Part shown: positions 28,683 to 38,439 of the stretch, piece after piece | Position numbering within the stretch: position 1 is the stretch's first letter | How the letters are laid out: each line of letters opens with the position of its first letter | Assembly: GCA_003696385.1 (NCBI GenBank) | Contig: RFHO01000027.1 | Span: 1 to 38,439 of the forward strand | Direction: 5' to 3' | DNA from: Planctomycetota bacterium | Lineage (GTDB): Bacteria > Planctomycetota > Planctomycetia > Planctomycetales > Planctomycetaceae | DNA length: 38,439 nt | The notes under the pieces: generated by a model | Databases searched by the model: none | The model's input: only the letters and a program-made list of their open reading frames with translations | What the model was told of the DNA's origin: nothing | Position numbers and translations under genes: made by a program

Positions 28683-30821
28683 TCAGCGGTCTGCCGCGGC
28701 GCCGTCGTGCACTCCGCGGTCGGCGGCGGTTGCCAGCTCGATCCGTCGATCGCAACGAGCCGCCAGCGACGAACGCCCCGTTACGACCACCATTGTCCAC
28801 GGGCGGCTTCTGTCCAGAAGGAAGTCCGCCACCGACTGCAGCACCTCGTCGGCCAATCCGTCCAGCGTCCCATCGATCAGCAACAGCCCCGGATTTCCGG
28901 CCACCGCGCGCGCGACGGTCAGCAGTCGGGCTTCGCTCTCCGAGAGCGGATCGCCGCCGCTGCTGAGCGGCGTTTCGAGCCCCTGGGGCAACAACAGCAC
29001 TTCTTCCAGCAGACGAACCCCTTGCAACGCCCAGCGCACCTGCTCCAGCGTCACGTCGCTGCGGCCCAGATGCACGTTCTCCGCCACCGTGCCGGCAAAC
29101 ACCTCCGGCCCCCGGGTCAGCGCGACGCGTCGCCGCAGCACATCCGGACGGCAATCGCGGGGATCGATCCCGTCCACAGTTGCGAACCCCGTTTCAGGTG
29201 CCCGTAAACCGAACAACACGTCCAACAGCAGGCTCTTGCCCGCCCCGCTCTTGCCCATCAGTGCGATCCGTTCGCCAGGCTGGATATCGAAGTCCACCGG
29301 ACAAAGTATGTGCAATCGATGCGGCCCCACGCACGAAAGGTTGCTGGCGCGAACGGCGGCCGGCCCCTCGGGAAAACCGTGCAGCAGCCCCCCCACCGTC
29401 TCGGTGGGAAGCCGCGTTATGTGACTGATCTTGTCCAACGACGCCACCAGGTCGTAAAAGCCTTCGAATTCTTTTCCCAGCTTCGTCAGGGCCCCCACGA
29501 TCATCGCCACGATCAGCTCGGCCGCCACCAGCTGCCCCAGCGTCAACTGGCCATGGATCACCAACCATCCCCCCAGAGCCAGCAACAACGTGCTGGAAAC
29601 CGCCTGAACCAGCAACGCCGCAATGATCTGCCGCATCAGGATGCGAAAATGCCCGAGCCGCGCGTCCAGGTAACCGAACACCAGCCGGTCCGTGCGGTCC
29701 AGCGCATATTCCAGTGCGCCGGCGAATTTGAACGAATGCAGGCAGCGGGCCAGATCCTCCAGCCACGCCGCCGTCTTGTATTTCCATTTCGACTCGCTGA
29801 TGCTCGTCGCCAGAGCGCCTCGCCCCAGCACGAACACGATCATCGCCAAAGCCGACAGCAGCGCCACGTCGAACGCCAGCAGCGTGGGATGGTAGAACGC
29901 CAACACCACCATCCCGACCACGATCGTCAGCACCAGCCCCAGACCGTCCAACAGCAACGACACGATCACCTTCTGCACGGTGACCACGTCGAAGAATCGG
30001 TTGGTCAACTCCGGGAGATACTCCTTCCCGAGGTGCTCACAATCCACACTCGGCAGACGAAAACTCAGATCCGCGGCCAGCCGCGCGAACAAGCGGCACT
30101 GGATCATTTCCAGCACGTACTTCTCCAACGCGATCAGCGCCCCCTGGAACGCCAGAAACGCAAACAGCATCAGCGCCAGAACCACCACCGGCTGAAAGAA
30201 TCGGCCGAAGGCCACCGTACTCACCAACGCTTCCACCGCGATCGGCGTCGCCAGTGTCAGCAACCCCGCGACCAGCGCATACACCAGCACGATCGCCACG
30301 TCCTGTTTCTCGGACAGCATCAAACGCCATACACGCTGTACCGGATCGCGATCGTACTCCGCATCACCGGCGAAACTCCGCTGAGCCGTGGCCGCATGCA
30401 GCAGCACACACCGGATCGGCTCGCCCCCAGGTACCAGATTTCGCAAAGCACGCAACGATACCGGTTGCGGATCCGTTGCCGCCGGATCGCTGCAAACCAG
30501 AACCCGCCGCCGGTGCAACCCCGCCGTGCACAGCCATTCCTGACGGTCGGGGAACCAGGTCAGCAGGCGTGCGCCGGCACTGGCCAACGTCTCCACTTCG
30601 GCCGCCGTGCAGTCGGTCACCCGACAGCGCAAGCCCAAGCTGCGAGCGGTTTCGGCCAGCCAACGCCACCAGTTCCCTTCGACTGCGCCGGGAAACGTCC
30701 GGATGGCTTCATCGAGCGCCTGACGAATCTCCGTCTGCTCGAATTTCAGATCCATCGAGGCCAACACGGCCTGCAGAGCGTGGACGGCCTCGTCGGTCCA
30801 GTGCACCGGTGGCTGGTTCAT
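28683..30821 (-). CDS. Type I secretion-like ABC permease/ATPase with altered catalytic motifs
   Basis: A 712-residue half-transporter. Residues 1-150 resemble the C39-like domain of type I exporters, without the catalytic Cys or His. Transmembrane helices span about 172-440. The nucleotide-binding domain (490-690) keeps Walker A (GKSGAGKS, 523-530) and a Walker B Asp (LLLID, 646-650). But Gly651 replaces the catalytic Glu, Arg570 sits at the Q-loop Gln, LSESE (626-630) replaces LSGGQ, and Gly682 replaces the H-loop His. ATP binding looks possible; normal hydrolysis does not. ATG 30821 is used; GTG 30893 would add 24 residues. It lies upstream of the adaptor and channel genes on the same strand and is probably their partner. 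Confidence 0.88.
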   Translation of the reverse strand: MNQPPVHWTDEAVHALQAVLASMDLKFEQTEIRQALDEAIRTFPGAVEGNWWRWLAETARSLGLRCRVTDCTAAEVETLASAGARLLTWFPDRQEWLCTAGLHRRRVLVCSDPAATDPQPVSLRALRNLVPGGEPIRCVLLHAATAQRSFAGDAEYDRDPVQRVWRLMLSEKQDVAIVLVYALVAGLLTLATPIAVEALVSTVAFGRFFQPVVVLALMLFAFLAFQGALIALEKYVLEMIQCRLFARLAADLSFRLPSVDCEHLGKEYLPELTNRFFDVVTVQKVIVSLLLDGLGLVLTIVVGMVVLAFYHPTLLAFDVALLSALAMIVFVLGRGALATSISESKWKYKTAAWLEDLARCLHSFKFAGALEYALDRTDRLVFGYLDARLGHFRILMRQIIAALLVQAVSSTLLLALGGWLVIHGQLTLGQLVAAELIVAMIVGALTKLGKEFEGFYDLVASLDKISHITRLPTETVGGLLHGFPEGPAAVRASNLSCVGPHRLHILCPVDFDIQPGERIALMGKSGAGKSLLLDVLFGLRAPETGFATVDGIDPRDCRPDVLRRRVALTRGPEVFAGTVAENVHLGRSDVTLEQVRWALQGVRLLEEVLLLPQGLETPLSSGGDPLSESEARLLTVARAVAGNPGLLLIDGTLDGLADEVLQSVADFLLDRSRPWTMVVVTGRSSLAARCDRRIELATAADRGVHDGAAADR

Positions 30822-31094
30822 GGCCCAGAAGTGCGCGCGGTCCAAAAGGGTGAAGCGGACGAGGAAAGGCAGGTCATACGAAGCAGGCCGCACAGCCGCT
30901 CAACGTGTGGTCGGGCAGTATCGCCCCACCGGTCCGACGTGACAACACCGGTTCGCACCAGCCGTCCCACATCCAACGACGTCGCCACGGACGGCCCGTC
31001 GGGTTCTTCAGTGAGACGTCCCGTTCGCAAGCGGCGCACGGCGGGCCGATCGCCGCGCTCCCCGGATCCGGCGCCCGGCACCTCCGTCCCCACC

Positions 31095-32333
31095 TCACGG
31101 AATCAGAAAGAAACCACCACCGGTTTTCGCCGCGAGTTCCCGAAGCAGCGATCGCGCATCACGGTGCTCGAGCAGCTTGCGGTACTTCCCTGTCCCCAGC
31201 AGTCGGCGCGCCTCCGAAAGCCTGCCGGCATCGATCAACTCGTTCGCACGCCGCCATTCCGCCGGCAACTCCTCGTGAAACGCGAAGGTGTGGATCACGG
31301 TCCGCCCCGTCGGCAGCGCCGCCACCTCCTCCTGAACACGCCGCTGGAAACTGCCGTCGGTCAGGAAGAACACCGCGTCGGGCTTCAGCGACAGCGCCAG
31401 CCGGAGGGCCTCGGTCGGTTCCGTTCCCCCCTCTGCCCGCACCTGATGGACCCACGTCAGAAACCGCAGCTTGTTGCCGGTGGTGGCTGCTTGCATCGAG
31501 CGAGCCGGCATGGGAATCGGCTGCTGATTGAAAAAGACGATGAAAAACTCGTGTTCCGGCCCCATCGGCTGCAGCGACTTGACCAACTCCAGCTTCACGC
31601 GAATGAATCGTGTCTTGGCCGGCCCCGGATACGGATGATTCATGCTCTTGGAACAATCCAGCACATAGACGAAGCGCCGCCCCGCTGCCCTTCGACCAAA
31701 AAAACCGATCCCCGTCCCGTCGCCGTCCCCCGCACCATGCGCCGGTCCGACTTCTCCCCGCAGGTCGTCCCCGCTTGCCGCCAGCGAAGGCGACGCCGGG
31801 CCCACGTGTTCCAACCAATCCCACCGGCTGCCGCGGTGCGCCAGAACTTCCGCAACCCGGCGTTCCGCCGCCGCCAGATTCGGACGAACGTCCGGAACAG
31901 ACACAGAGACTCCCGCCCGCGACGAACCCGCACGGCTCGCCGACTTCCCGACCCCCTCCGACGAGTCGACCGTCCATCGCTCCGGCAACGGCGGCTGCAA
32001 CTCTGCGGCGGCCGCCCAGCGACTCGAAAGGTGGACCTCCCTTGCAGAACCTCCGCCGGTGAACGACCAGCAGGCCAAAGCGGCCAGCAAAATCCCGTGC
32101 AGCACCGTCGACACACAGACGGCAGCCGTCCAACGGCGATGAGAGGAAGACGGCCGCCCGGCATCGACTTCTGCCGCAGGTCGCTCGACCGGCGCCGTCG
32201 GTCGCTCGATGCCCGCGGCGTTCCGTGATCCGGCGATACGGTCGGCCGCACGGCGCAAACAATGTGGTCCCCGCCGGTCACCGCCTCCGGCGTGCGGCCG
32301 CCTCGCCCGACTCGAATGCCCCGTCCGGCTCAT
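31095..32333 (-). CDS. VWA-domain membrane protein, 412 aa
   Basis: A single-pass protein with a von Willebrand A domain. Residues 1-68 are Arg-rich and probably cytoplasmic; a transmembrane helix lies at about 69-91 ([22 protein letters not shown]). The VWA domain starts near 219 with the MIDAS motif DxSxS at Asp226, Ser228, Ser230 ([11 protein letters not shown]); the downstream Thr (GGTEPTEAL) and Asp (FFLTDGSF) are also present, so divalent metal binding is likely. The region between the helix and VWA is Gly/Ser/Pro-rich. It is the first gene of the same-strand run that ends in the ABC, adaptor and channel genes, 273 bp before the ABC gene. A role in secretion or surface contact is an inference. 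Confidence 0.82.
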   Translation of the reverse strand: MSRTGHSSRARRPHAGGGDRRGPHCLRRAADRIAGSRNAAGIERPTAPVERPAAEVDAGRPSSSHRRWTAAVCVSTVLHGILLAALACWSFTGGGSAREVHLSSRWAAAAELQPPLPERWTVDSSEGVGKSASRAGSSRAGVSVSVPDVRPNLAAAERRVAEVLAHRGSRWDWLEHVGPASPSLAASGDDLRGEVGPAHGAGDGDGTGIGFFGRRAAGRRFVYVLDCSKSMNHPYPGPAKTRFIRVKLELVKSLQPMGPEHEFFIVFFNQQPIPMPARSMQAATTGNKLRFLTWVHQVRAEGGTEPTEALRLALSLKPDAVFFLTDGSFQRRVQEEVAALPTGRTVIHTFAFHEELPAEWRRANELIDAGRLSEARRLLGTGKYRKLLEHRDARSLLRELAAKTGGGFFLIP

Positions 32334-32792
32334 GACCCGCTCGTCACCGCCTGTCCGATCGCGTCACACCGCGATCGGCCCACACGCTGGAAACCACACA
32401 CCAGAACTGAACACCGCCAACCGCGACGCCCGTCGCCCGGCGTGCATAGCCGCCCAACGCCCATTGTAGCCGCACCGCCTGTCCGGCATCACCAATGCCC
32501 GGCGCGCGTCCACAGAAAAGCCCACGTGAATGGCACCGGTGATGGTCATGTGGAGCGTGCGGAAAAACGCGGTTCGTCGGCGCGTCGGCCGGACCGGCCG
32601 CTTTGCTGCGGCACGGCGTCTCGTTTAGCATATGGCCTCTTACGGCCGACAGCCGACCTGCACGCCACGGCGTCGCGCGGCGATTTCGCCTGCGGTCGGA
32701 CTGTCGCGCCCAAGCATGGCCGCCCACTGTGGCCCGTCTTTTCCGTGCATGGTCCCACGCTTCAGCTAAAACCAAAGGACTTCGATCGATCC
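32334..32792. other. Divergent intergenic region before glucose dehydrogenase
   Basis: These 459 bases between the VWA gene and the dehydrogenase hold no credible gene. TTGCTG at 32603-32608 and TAGCAT at 32626-32631 are 17 bases apart and form a weak candidate promoter for the dehydrogenase. Confidence 0.45.
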
Positions 32793-33929
<1,137 letters not shown>

Positions 33930-34056
33930 ACGCAGTGCCCGCACGAAGTTCGCCGTGCCCGCCACGGTCGGGCTCCCCACGAGTGCCGGGACGATCCGCG
34001 GTGCCGCGTGGCCGTGAGCCGTCCACGGTTTCCCACACCAGCCGAGGTGAACCGCG

Positions 34057-37000
34057 ATGACGACGCCCCGCCTTTCGCCGATCGCCCGCATCCCGCGGTG
34101 GCTGGGACTGCTCTGGGCCGTCCTGCCGGTGCTCGGCGTCACTCCCGATGCACTCGCCCAGCGAGGACTGACCGAAATCCCCGACCCCGACCCCGAGGTG
34201 GAACACCGCGCCCTGAAAACCGATCCCCGCTTCCGCATCGAGCTGTTCGCCGCCGAACCGCTGGTTCGCAAGCCCATCAACATGAACTGGGACGAACGCG
34301 GCCGGCTGTGGGTAGCCAGCAGCACCGTTTACCCCCACATCAAACCGGGACAGGAAGCCAACGATCGGATTTACGTGCTCGAAGACACCGACGGCGACGG
34401 CAAGGCCGACAAATCCACGGTGTTCGCCGAGAGCCTGCTGATCCCGACGCTGATCATTCCCGGTCACGGCGGCGCGTACGTCGGCAACTCCACCGAACTG
34501 CTGTTCCTCAAGGACACCAACGGCGACGGCCGGGCCGACCTGCGCAGGATCGTCCTCTCCGGATTCGGCACCGAAGACACGCACCACATCATCCACACCC
34601 CGCGATGGGGCCCCGATGGCCGGCTCTATTTCAACCAGTCGATCTACATCCACAGCCACGTCGAGACGCCGTTCGGACCGCGCCGCCTGGCCGGCGGAGG
34701 CGTGTGGCGGTTCCAGACCGATTCCTCCCGGTTGGAAGTCTTCTGCCGCGGCCTGGTCAATCCATGGGGCCATGCCTTCGACCGCTGGGGACAGTCCTTC
34801 CTCACCGACGGAGCGGGTAGCCAAGGCATCCACTACGCCTTCCCGGATGTGGCGTTCTTCACCGCCGTCGGCGTGACGCGGACGATGCCGGGACTGAATC
34901 CCGGCCAACCGAAACAGTGCGGACTCGAGTTTCTCTCCGGACGTCACATCCCCGCGGAACTCCGAGGGCATCTGGTCACCTGTGATTTCCGCGGCAACCG
35001 CATCAACCGCTTCGCCCTGGCCGACTCCGGCGCAGGATACATCTCCACACAGCAAAGCGATCTGGTGTGGACCGACCACGTGGCCTTCCGCCCGGTCGAC
35101 GTGAAGATGGGCCCCGACGGTGCGCTGTACATCGCCGACTGGTACAACCCGATCATCCAGCACGGCGAGGTCGACTTCCGCGATCCCCGCCGCGACCACG
35201 AACACGGACGCATCTGGCGGCTGACGGCGATTGGTCGCCCCACCTTGCCGAAGCGGCCATGGGATGCGGCATCCACTGCCGAACTGCTCGCCGCCCTCAC
35301 CGCCCCCGAACAATGGACCCGCGATCAGGCCCGGCGATTGCTCAGCGAGCGAGGCCCCGAGGCCGTCGTGCCCCAACTGGCGGCGTGGCTGCGTGACATC
35401 GCTCCGGACGACCCGGACCGTGAACACCACCGACTGGAAGCCCTGTGGCTGTATCAGGCGTGGGACCGCCCCAACTGGGACCTGCTGGAGCAGGTGCTGA
35501 AAAGCGAACGCGGCCAGGCCAGGGCCGCTGCGGTGCGCGTGTTGCGAGACTGGGCGGATCGCCACCCCGATCCACTGAGCATTCTGCGGCGCACGATCGG
35601 GGACGCGTACCCGCGCGTCCGGCTCGAGACGTTGCACGTGCTGCGACGGGTGCACACGGCGGATGCCGCCGCCCTTGCCTTAAGCGTGCTCGAGCACCCC
35701 ATGGACGACTTCCTCGATTACGCTCTTTGGTTCACCATTCGCGACCTGGCGGACGTGTGGCAACCGGCGATCGCCCGCAAACCCGATCTGTTCGGCGACG
35801 ACGTGGGCAGGTGGCTGTACGTGCTGTCGGCCGTTCCGGACCCGACGCTGACCGCCTTGCTGGCGGATCACTTCCGCAATGGCCGCGTTCCGAAGTCGCA
35901 CGAACGCGCCGCAATCGAGCGGCTGGCCTTGCTCGGCGGTCCTGCCGAACTGACGCTGATCTTCGAACGCGTCCTCACCGGAGACACGCCGCCAGACGTG
36001 CTGCGGGCTCTGGAGCGTCGCCCGGTGAATCCGGCTCCGCTCATCGAGCACCTCCGGCGACTGCTCGCTGGTCCACCGGAACAACGAATCGCTGCCGTGC
36101 GGCTCGCGGGATCCTGGAACGTCACCGCGTTGCTGGACGATCTCCGCGCACTGGCGGCCAATCCGGAAGCGCCCGCCGGCGTGCGTCGCGCCGCCGTCGC
36201 AGCGATCGGGCGTCTGAAAGGCGACGCCGCGAGACGGACACTGGAATCGCTCAGCGAACCGCCGCACCCGTTGCGTCTGCGATTGTGGGCAGCGAGCGCA
36301 TTGGCGGCGCACGACGTGAATTCGGCTGCCGACCGATTCGTCGAAGTGTGTGCGCAGATCCGGGTCGTTGCGACGGAGGACCAGGCCGAGGGCACCGAGG
36401 ACGCCGTACCGCAGGCAGAGGTTGCCGAAGCCTTCACCGCCTTCCTCCAACGCAAAGGCGGCGTGGCGGCACTGACACGGGCCCTCCAAGACCGGCGGAT
36501 CCCCGCCGCGGTGGCAAATATCGGTATCCGGCAGCTCTCCGGCGTCAAAGGAAACACGCGGTCGCTGACCGCCGCCCTGGAAAAGGCCGGCCGACTGCAA
36601 CCGATCCGCGCCGAACTGACGCCGCGGGAACTGCGCCGGCTGGCGTTCGAAGTCCGGCGCTATGGCAACCCCGCTCGCGGGGAAATGATCTTTCGCCGGG
36701 AAAAGCTGGCGTGTCTGAAATGCCACGCGATCGCCGGAGCGGGCGGGCAGGTCGGCCCCGACCTGCTCAGTATCGGAGCCAGCGCGCCGGTCGACTACAT
36801 CATCGAATCGCTGCTCAATCCGTCCAAAAAGATCAAAGAGGGCTATCACACCACGACGATCGCCACCACCGACGGCCAGGTCATCAACGGCCGGGTGATC
36901 CGCAAGACCGACACCGAAGTCGTCCTGCGGGATCAGAATGACAACGAAATCCGCGTGCCGCGCGACCAGATCGAAGCCGAACAGGTGAACCCGAAGTCGC

Positions 37001-37557
37001 TGATGCCCGACCGCCTGACCGCGGACTTGACGCACGACGAATTCATCGACCTGGTCGCGTTCCTCAGCAGCCTGGGGAAATCCGGCAGCGGCTTCGTCGT
37101 CCCCAACGAACGCTACGTCCGCCGGTGGGAGTACTGCGACCACAACGCCGCGGTGAACGACGCCATCCGCCATCACGGCCCGGATTATCCGGCACGTCCG
37201 GACGCCAAGCTCCCCTGGCGGCCAGTCTATGCCAAAGTCAACGGGGAACTCCCGCTACAGGGTATCCCGTTCCAGGGGAACATCGGCGGGCGGCACTACC
37301 AGTACCTGCGGTTCGCCGTCCGCGTGATTCAGCCCGGACCGTTCAAACTGGTCTTCAACGATCCGACGGGGTTGCGCATCTGGGTCGGAACCAGAGAAGT
37401 GCCCGCCGCGGAAGAAGTGCAGCTCGACCTGCCCCGCGGCACGCACACCGTGACCATCGCCAGCGAGAGCCGATTGCGCAACATGAAGCCGCTTCGCGTC
37501 GAAGTGCGGCACATCCGCGGATCGTCCGGGCAGGTCGAGCCGGTCAGCGGCAAATGA
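34057..37557 (+). CDS. PVC-type heme-binding CxxCH protein with membrane-bound dehydrogenase domain
   Basis: A 1,166-residue exported protein of a family nearly confined to planctomycetes and relatives. Residues 1-35 are a signal peptide. A beta-propeller-like dehydrogenase domain follows (about 55-390), with calcium-type loops DTDGDGKAD and DTNGDGRAD and the family phrases WGPDGRLYFN and MGPDGALYIADWYNP. HEAT-like helical repeats fill about 395-850. A c-type heme motif CLKCH lies at Cys886-His890, followed by VGPDL. The last ~130 residues are beta-rich. The role is taken to be periplasmic oxidation of a sugar or similar substrate with transfer to a cytochrome; substrate unknown. GAGGTGA lies about 7 bases upstream. 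It follows the glucose dehydrogenase gene on the same strand. Confidence 0.92.
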   Translation: MTTPRLSPIARIPRWLGLLWAVLPVLGVTPDALAQRGLTEIPDPDPEVEHRALKTDPRFRIELFAAEPLVRKPINMNWDERGRLWVASSTVYPHIKPGQEANDRIYVLEDTDGDGKADKSTVFAESLLIPTLIIPGHGGAYVGNSTELLFLKDTNGDGRADLRRIVLSGFGTEDTHHIIHTPRWGPDGRLYFNQSIYIHSHVETPFGPRRLAGGGVWRFQTDSSRLEVFCRGLVNPWGHAFDRWGQSFLTDGAGSQGIHYAFPDVAFFTAVGVTRTMPGLNPGQPKQCGLEFLSGRHIPAELRGHLVTCDFRGNRINRFALADSGAGYISTQQSDLVWTDHVAFRPVDVKMGPDGALYIADWYNPIIQHGEVDFRDPRRDHEHGRIWRLTAIGRPTLPKRPWDAASTAELLAALTAPEQWTRDQARRLLSERGPEAVVPQLAAWLRDIAPDDPDREHHRLEALWLYQAWDRPNWDLLEQVLKSERGQARAAAVRVLRDWADRHPDPLSILRRTIGDAYPRVRLETLHVLRRVHTADAAALALSVLEHPMDDFLDYALWFTIRDLADVWQPAIARKPDLFGDDVGRWLYVLSAVPDPTLTALLADHFRNGRVPKSHERAAIERLALLGGPAELTLIFERVLTGDTPPDVLRALERRPVNPAPLIEHLRRLLAGPPEQRIAAVRLAGSWNVTALLDDLRALAANPEAPAGVRRAAVAAIGRLKGDAARRTLESLSEPPHPLRLRLWAASALAAHDVNSAADRFVEVCAQIRVVATEDQAEGTEDAVPQAEVAEAFTAFLQRKGGVAALTRALQDRRIPAAVANIGIRQLSGVKGNTRSLTAALEKAGRLQPIRAELTPRELRRLAFEVRRYGNPARGEMIFRREKLACLKCHAIAGAGGQVGPDLLSIGASAPVDYIIESLLNPSKKIKEGYHTTTIATTDGQVINGRVIRKTDTEVVLRDQNDNEIRVPRDQIEAEQVNPKSLMPDRLTADLTHDEFIDLVAFLSSLGKSGSGFVVPNERYVRRWEYCDHNAAVNDAIRHHGPDYPARPDAKLPWRPVYAKVNGELPLQGIPFQGNIGGRHYQYLRFAVRVIQPGPFKLVFNDPTGLRIWVGTREVPAAEEVQLDLPRGTHTVTIASESRLRNMKPLRVEVRHIRGSSGQVEPVSGK

Positions 37558-37674
37558 CGCCTCGCCCATCCGGCCCTCCCGGAATCCCCACCGCATTCGG
37601 AGCGGACGCCGTCACCGCACGCGTCCCGTCCCGGACCCACCGAAGCCTGTGCGTCGCAGGGAGCTCACACGTCC

Positions 37675-38439
37675 ATGGCCAGTGTTCGACCGCCCTACCT
37701 GGTGGCGTTGATGCAGGAACTGATCGAAAAGGGACGCACCCTGGCGCCCGAACGGCGTGCGCGCCACCGCGACGTCATCCTGCAATCGCGCACACCTGAC
37801 GGCGGCTTCCGCGGCCGCGAGGGGCATTCCGACCTGTACTACACCAGCTTCGCGCTGCGCGGTCTGGTCACGGTCGGCGACACGGCCGGTTTCGACGAAA
37901 CCGCCTCGTTCCTTCGCACCCACGAGCCCTCGCAACTGTCGGTGGTCGACGTACTGAGCTGGTTGTCGTCCGCCGCCCTGCTGGAACTGGTCACAGGTGA
38001 GTCGATCGCCGAAGACACCGATGCGCTGGCGGCGCGGCTGACGGAACGTTTCGAGTCGCTCCGAACCCCTGAAGGCGGCTACGCGCGGACCCAAGGTGCG
38101 CAGGCCAGCACCTATCAGTCGTTCCTGGTCTGGCTCGCCTACCAACTGCTGGGACTGACCGTCCCGCACCCCACGCGGCTGTGCGACTTCTTTCTGGGCC
38201 GGCTCCGTGACGACGGCGGTTTCGCCGAATTCACGGTGATGAAAAGATCCGGAACCAACCCCACCGCTGCTGCCGTCGCCGTGCTCGCGCACCACGATGC
38301 CCTGACCACCGACGTCTGCGCCCGCGTGCGAGGCTTCCTGGAATCGGTGGCCGCGCCCGAAGGCGGCTTTCGGGCCAACAGCCGTGTCCCGATTGCCGAT
38401 GCCCTGTCGTCGTTCACGGGCTTTCTCACCGCCCGCAGC
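37675..38439 (+). CDS. Prenyltransferase beta-subunit-like repeat protein (partial)
   Basis: The gene runs off the window after 255 codons. It is built of Gly-Gly-Phe repeats typical of protein prenyltransferase beta subunits and squalene-cyclase relatives: TPDGGFRGREGHSDLYYTSFALRGL, TPEGGYARTQGAQASTYQSFLVW, DDGGFAEF, and APEGGFRAN, spaced about 45-95 residues apart. The alpha/alpha barrel fold is therefore likely. The Asp-Cys-His zinc site of the eukaryotic enzymes cannot be checked because it lies towards the missing end. No signal peptide is present. ATG 37675 has AGGGAG about 11 bases upstream. It may bind or modify an isoprenoid, but this is a family-level guess. Confidence 0.82.
   Translation, partial: MASVRPPYLVALMQELIEKGRTLAPERRARHRDVILQSRTPDGGFRGREGHSDLYYTSFALRGLVTVGDTAGFDETASFLRTHEPSQLSVVDVLSWLSSAALLELVTGESIAEDTDALAARLTERFESLRTPEGGYARTQGAQASTYQSFLVWLAYQLLGLTVPHPTRLCDFFLGRLRDDGGFAEFTVMKRSGTNPTAAAVAVLAHHDALTTDVCARVRGFLESVAAPEGGFRANSRVPIADALSSFTGFLTARS

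Noticed and set aside
30818-31093. Possible small gene in the gap between the VWA and ABC genes, starting with GTG just after the VWA stop
   Set aside because: The 91-residue product has no recognisable feature and shifts frame into the ABC start. It is likely chance openness.
29310-32228. 972-codon plus-strand open frame opposite the ABC and VWA genes
   Set aside because: It is antisense to two recognisable genes and has a His/Gln/Arg-rich composition without motifs, as expected for a shadow frame in GC-rich DNA.

Overview
This 38.4 kb GC-rich window looks like a chromosomal segment from a planctomycete (Planctomycetota). The signs are a PVC-type CxxCH cytochrome/dehydrogenase of about 1,170 residues, a secreted sulfatase, zinc-ribbon/membrane proteins with long proline-alanine linkers, a TadG-related membrane protein, futalosine-pathway menaquinone genes, and many exported proteins of unknown role. 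I see no rRNA, insertion sequence, phage gene or CRISPR array. There is one tRNA gene. Assignment to the phylum is an inference from gene content; I cannot name the genus.

Layout. From 1 to 2.3 kb, all on the minus strand, are mqnA, mqnC and the start of an ABC-transporter ATPase that runs off the window. Homoserine dehydrogenase (2.7-4.1 kb, plus) diverges from mqnA. It is followed by an unrecognised membrane-anchored protein and scpB. A proline/glycine-rich TPR lipoprotein and rfbC lie on the minus strand (6.3-9.5 kb). Next on the plus strand come an exported protein-L-isoaspartate methyltransferase with an added beta-rich domain, an SDR oxidoreductase, and two large envelope proteins that share a short secretin/TonB N-terminal (STN)-like domain (9.8-16.4 kb).

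From 16.4 to 22 kb the main feature is a minus-strand gene that joins prolipoprotein diacylglyceryl transferase (Lgt) to a TadG-like pilus-assembly domain in one uninterrupted frame. After it come a small unknown gene, a methyltransferase, tRNA-Leu(UAA) and a second SDR. NAD(P)H-hydrate epimerase and a sulfatase follow on the plus strand, ending at a GC-rich hairpin shared with the convergent cluster beyond.

From 24.8 to 32.3 kb, on the minus strand, is a type I secretion-like locus: a VWA-domain membrane protein, an ABC permease/ATPase whose hydrolysis motifs are almost all altered, a HlyD-type adaptor and a TolC-family lipoprotein. The window closes on the plus strand with an archaeal-type glucose dehydrogenase, the PVC cytochrome protein and a truncated prenyltransferase-beta-like protein.

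The points most worth following are the Lgt-TadG fusion, the catalytically degenerate ABC ATPase that keeps intact secretion partners, and the exported isoaspartate methyltransferase. Lgt acts on lipoproteins, and at least two predicted lipoproteins (the TPR protein and the TolC-family protein) are encoded in the same window.
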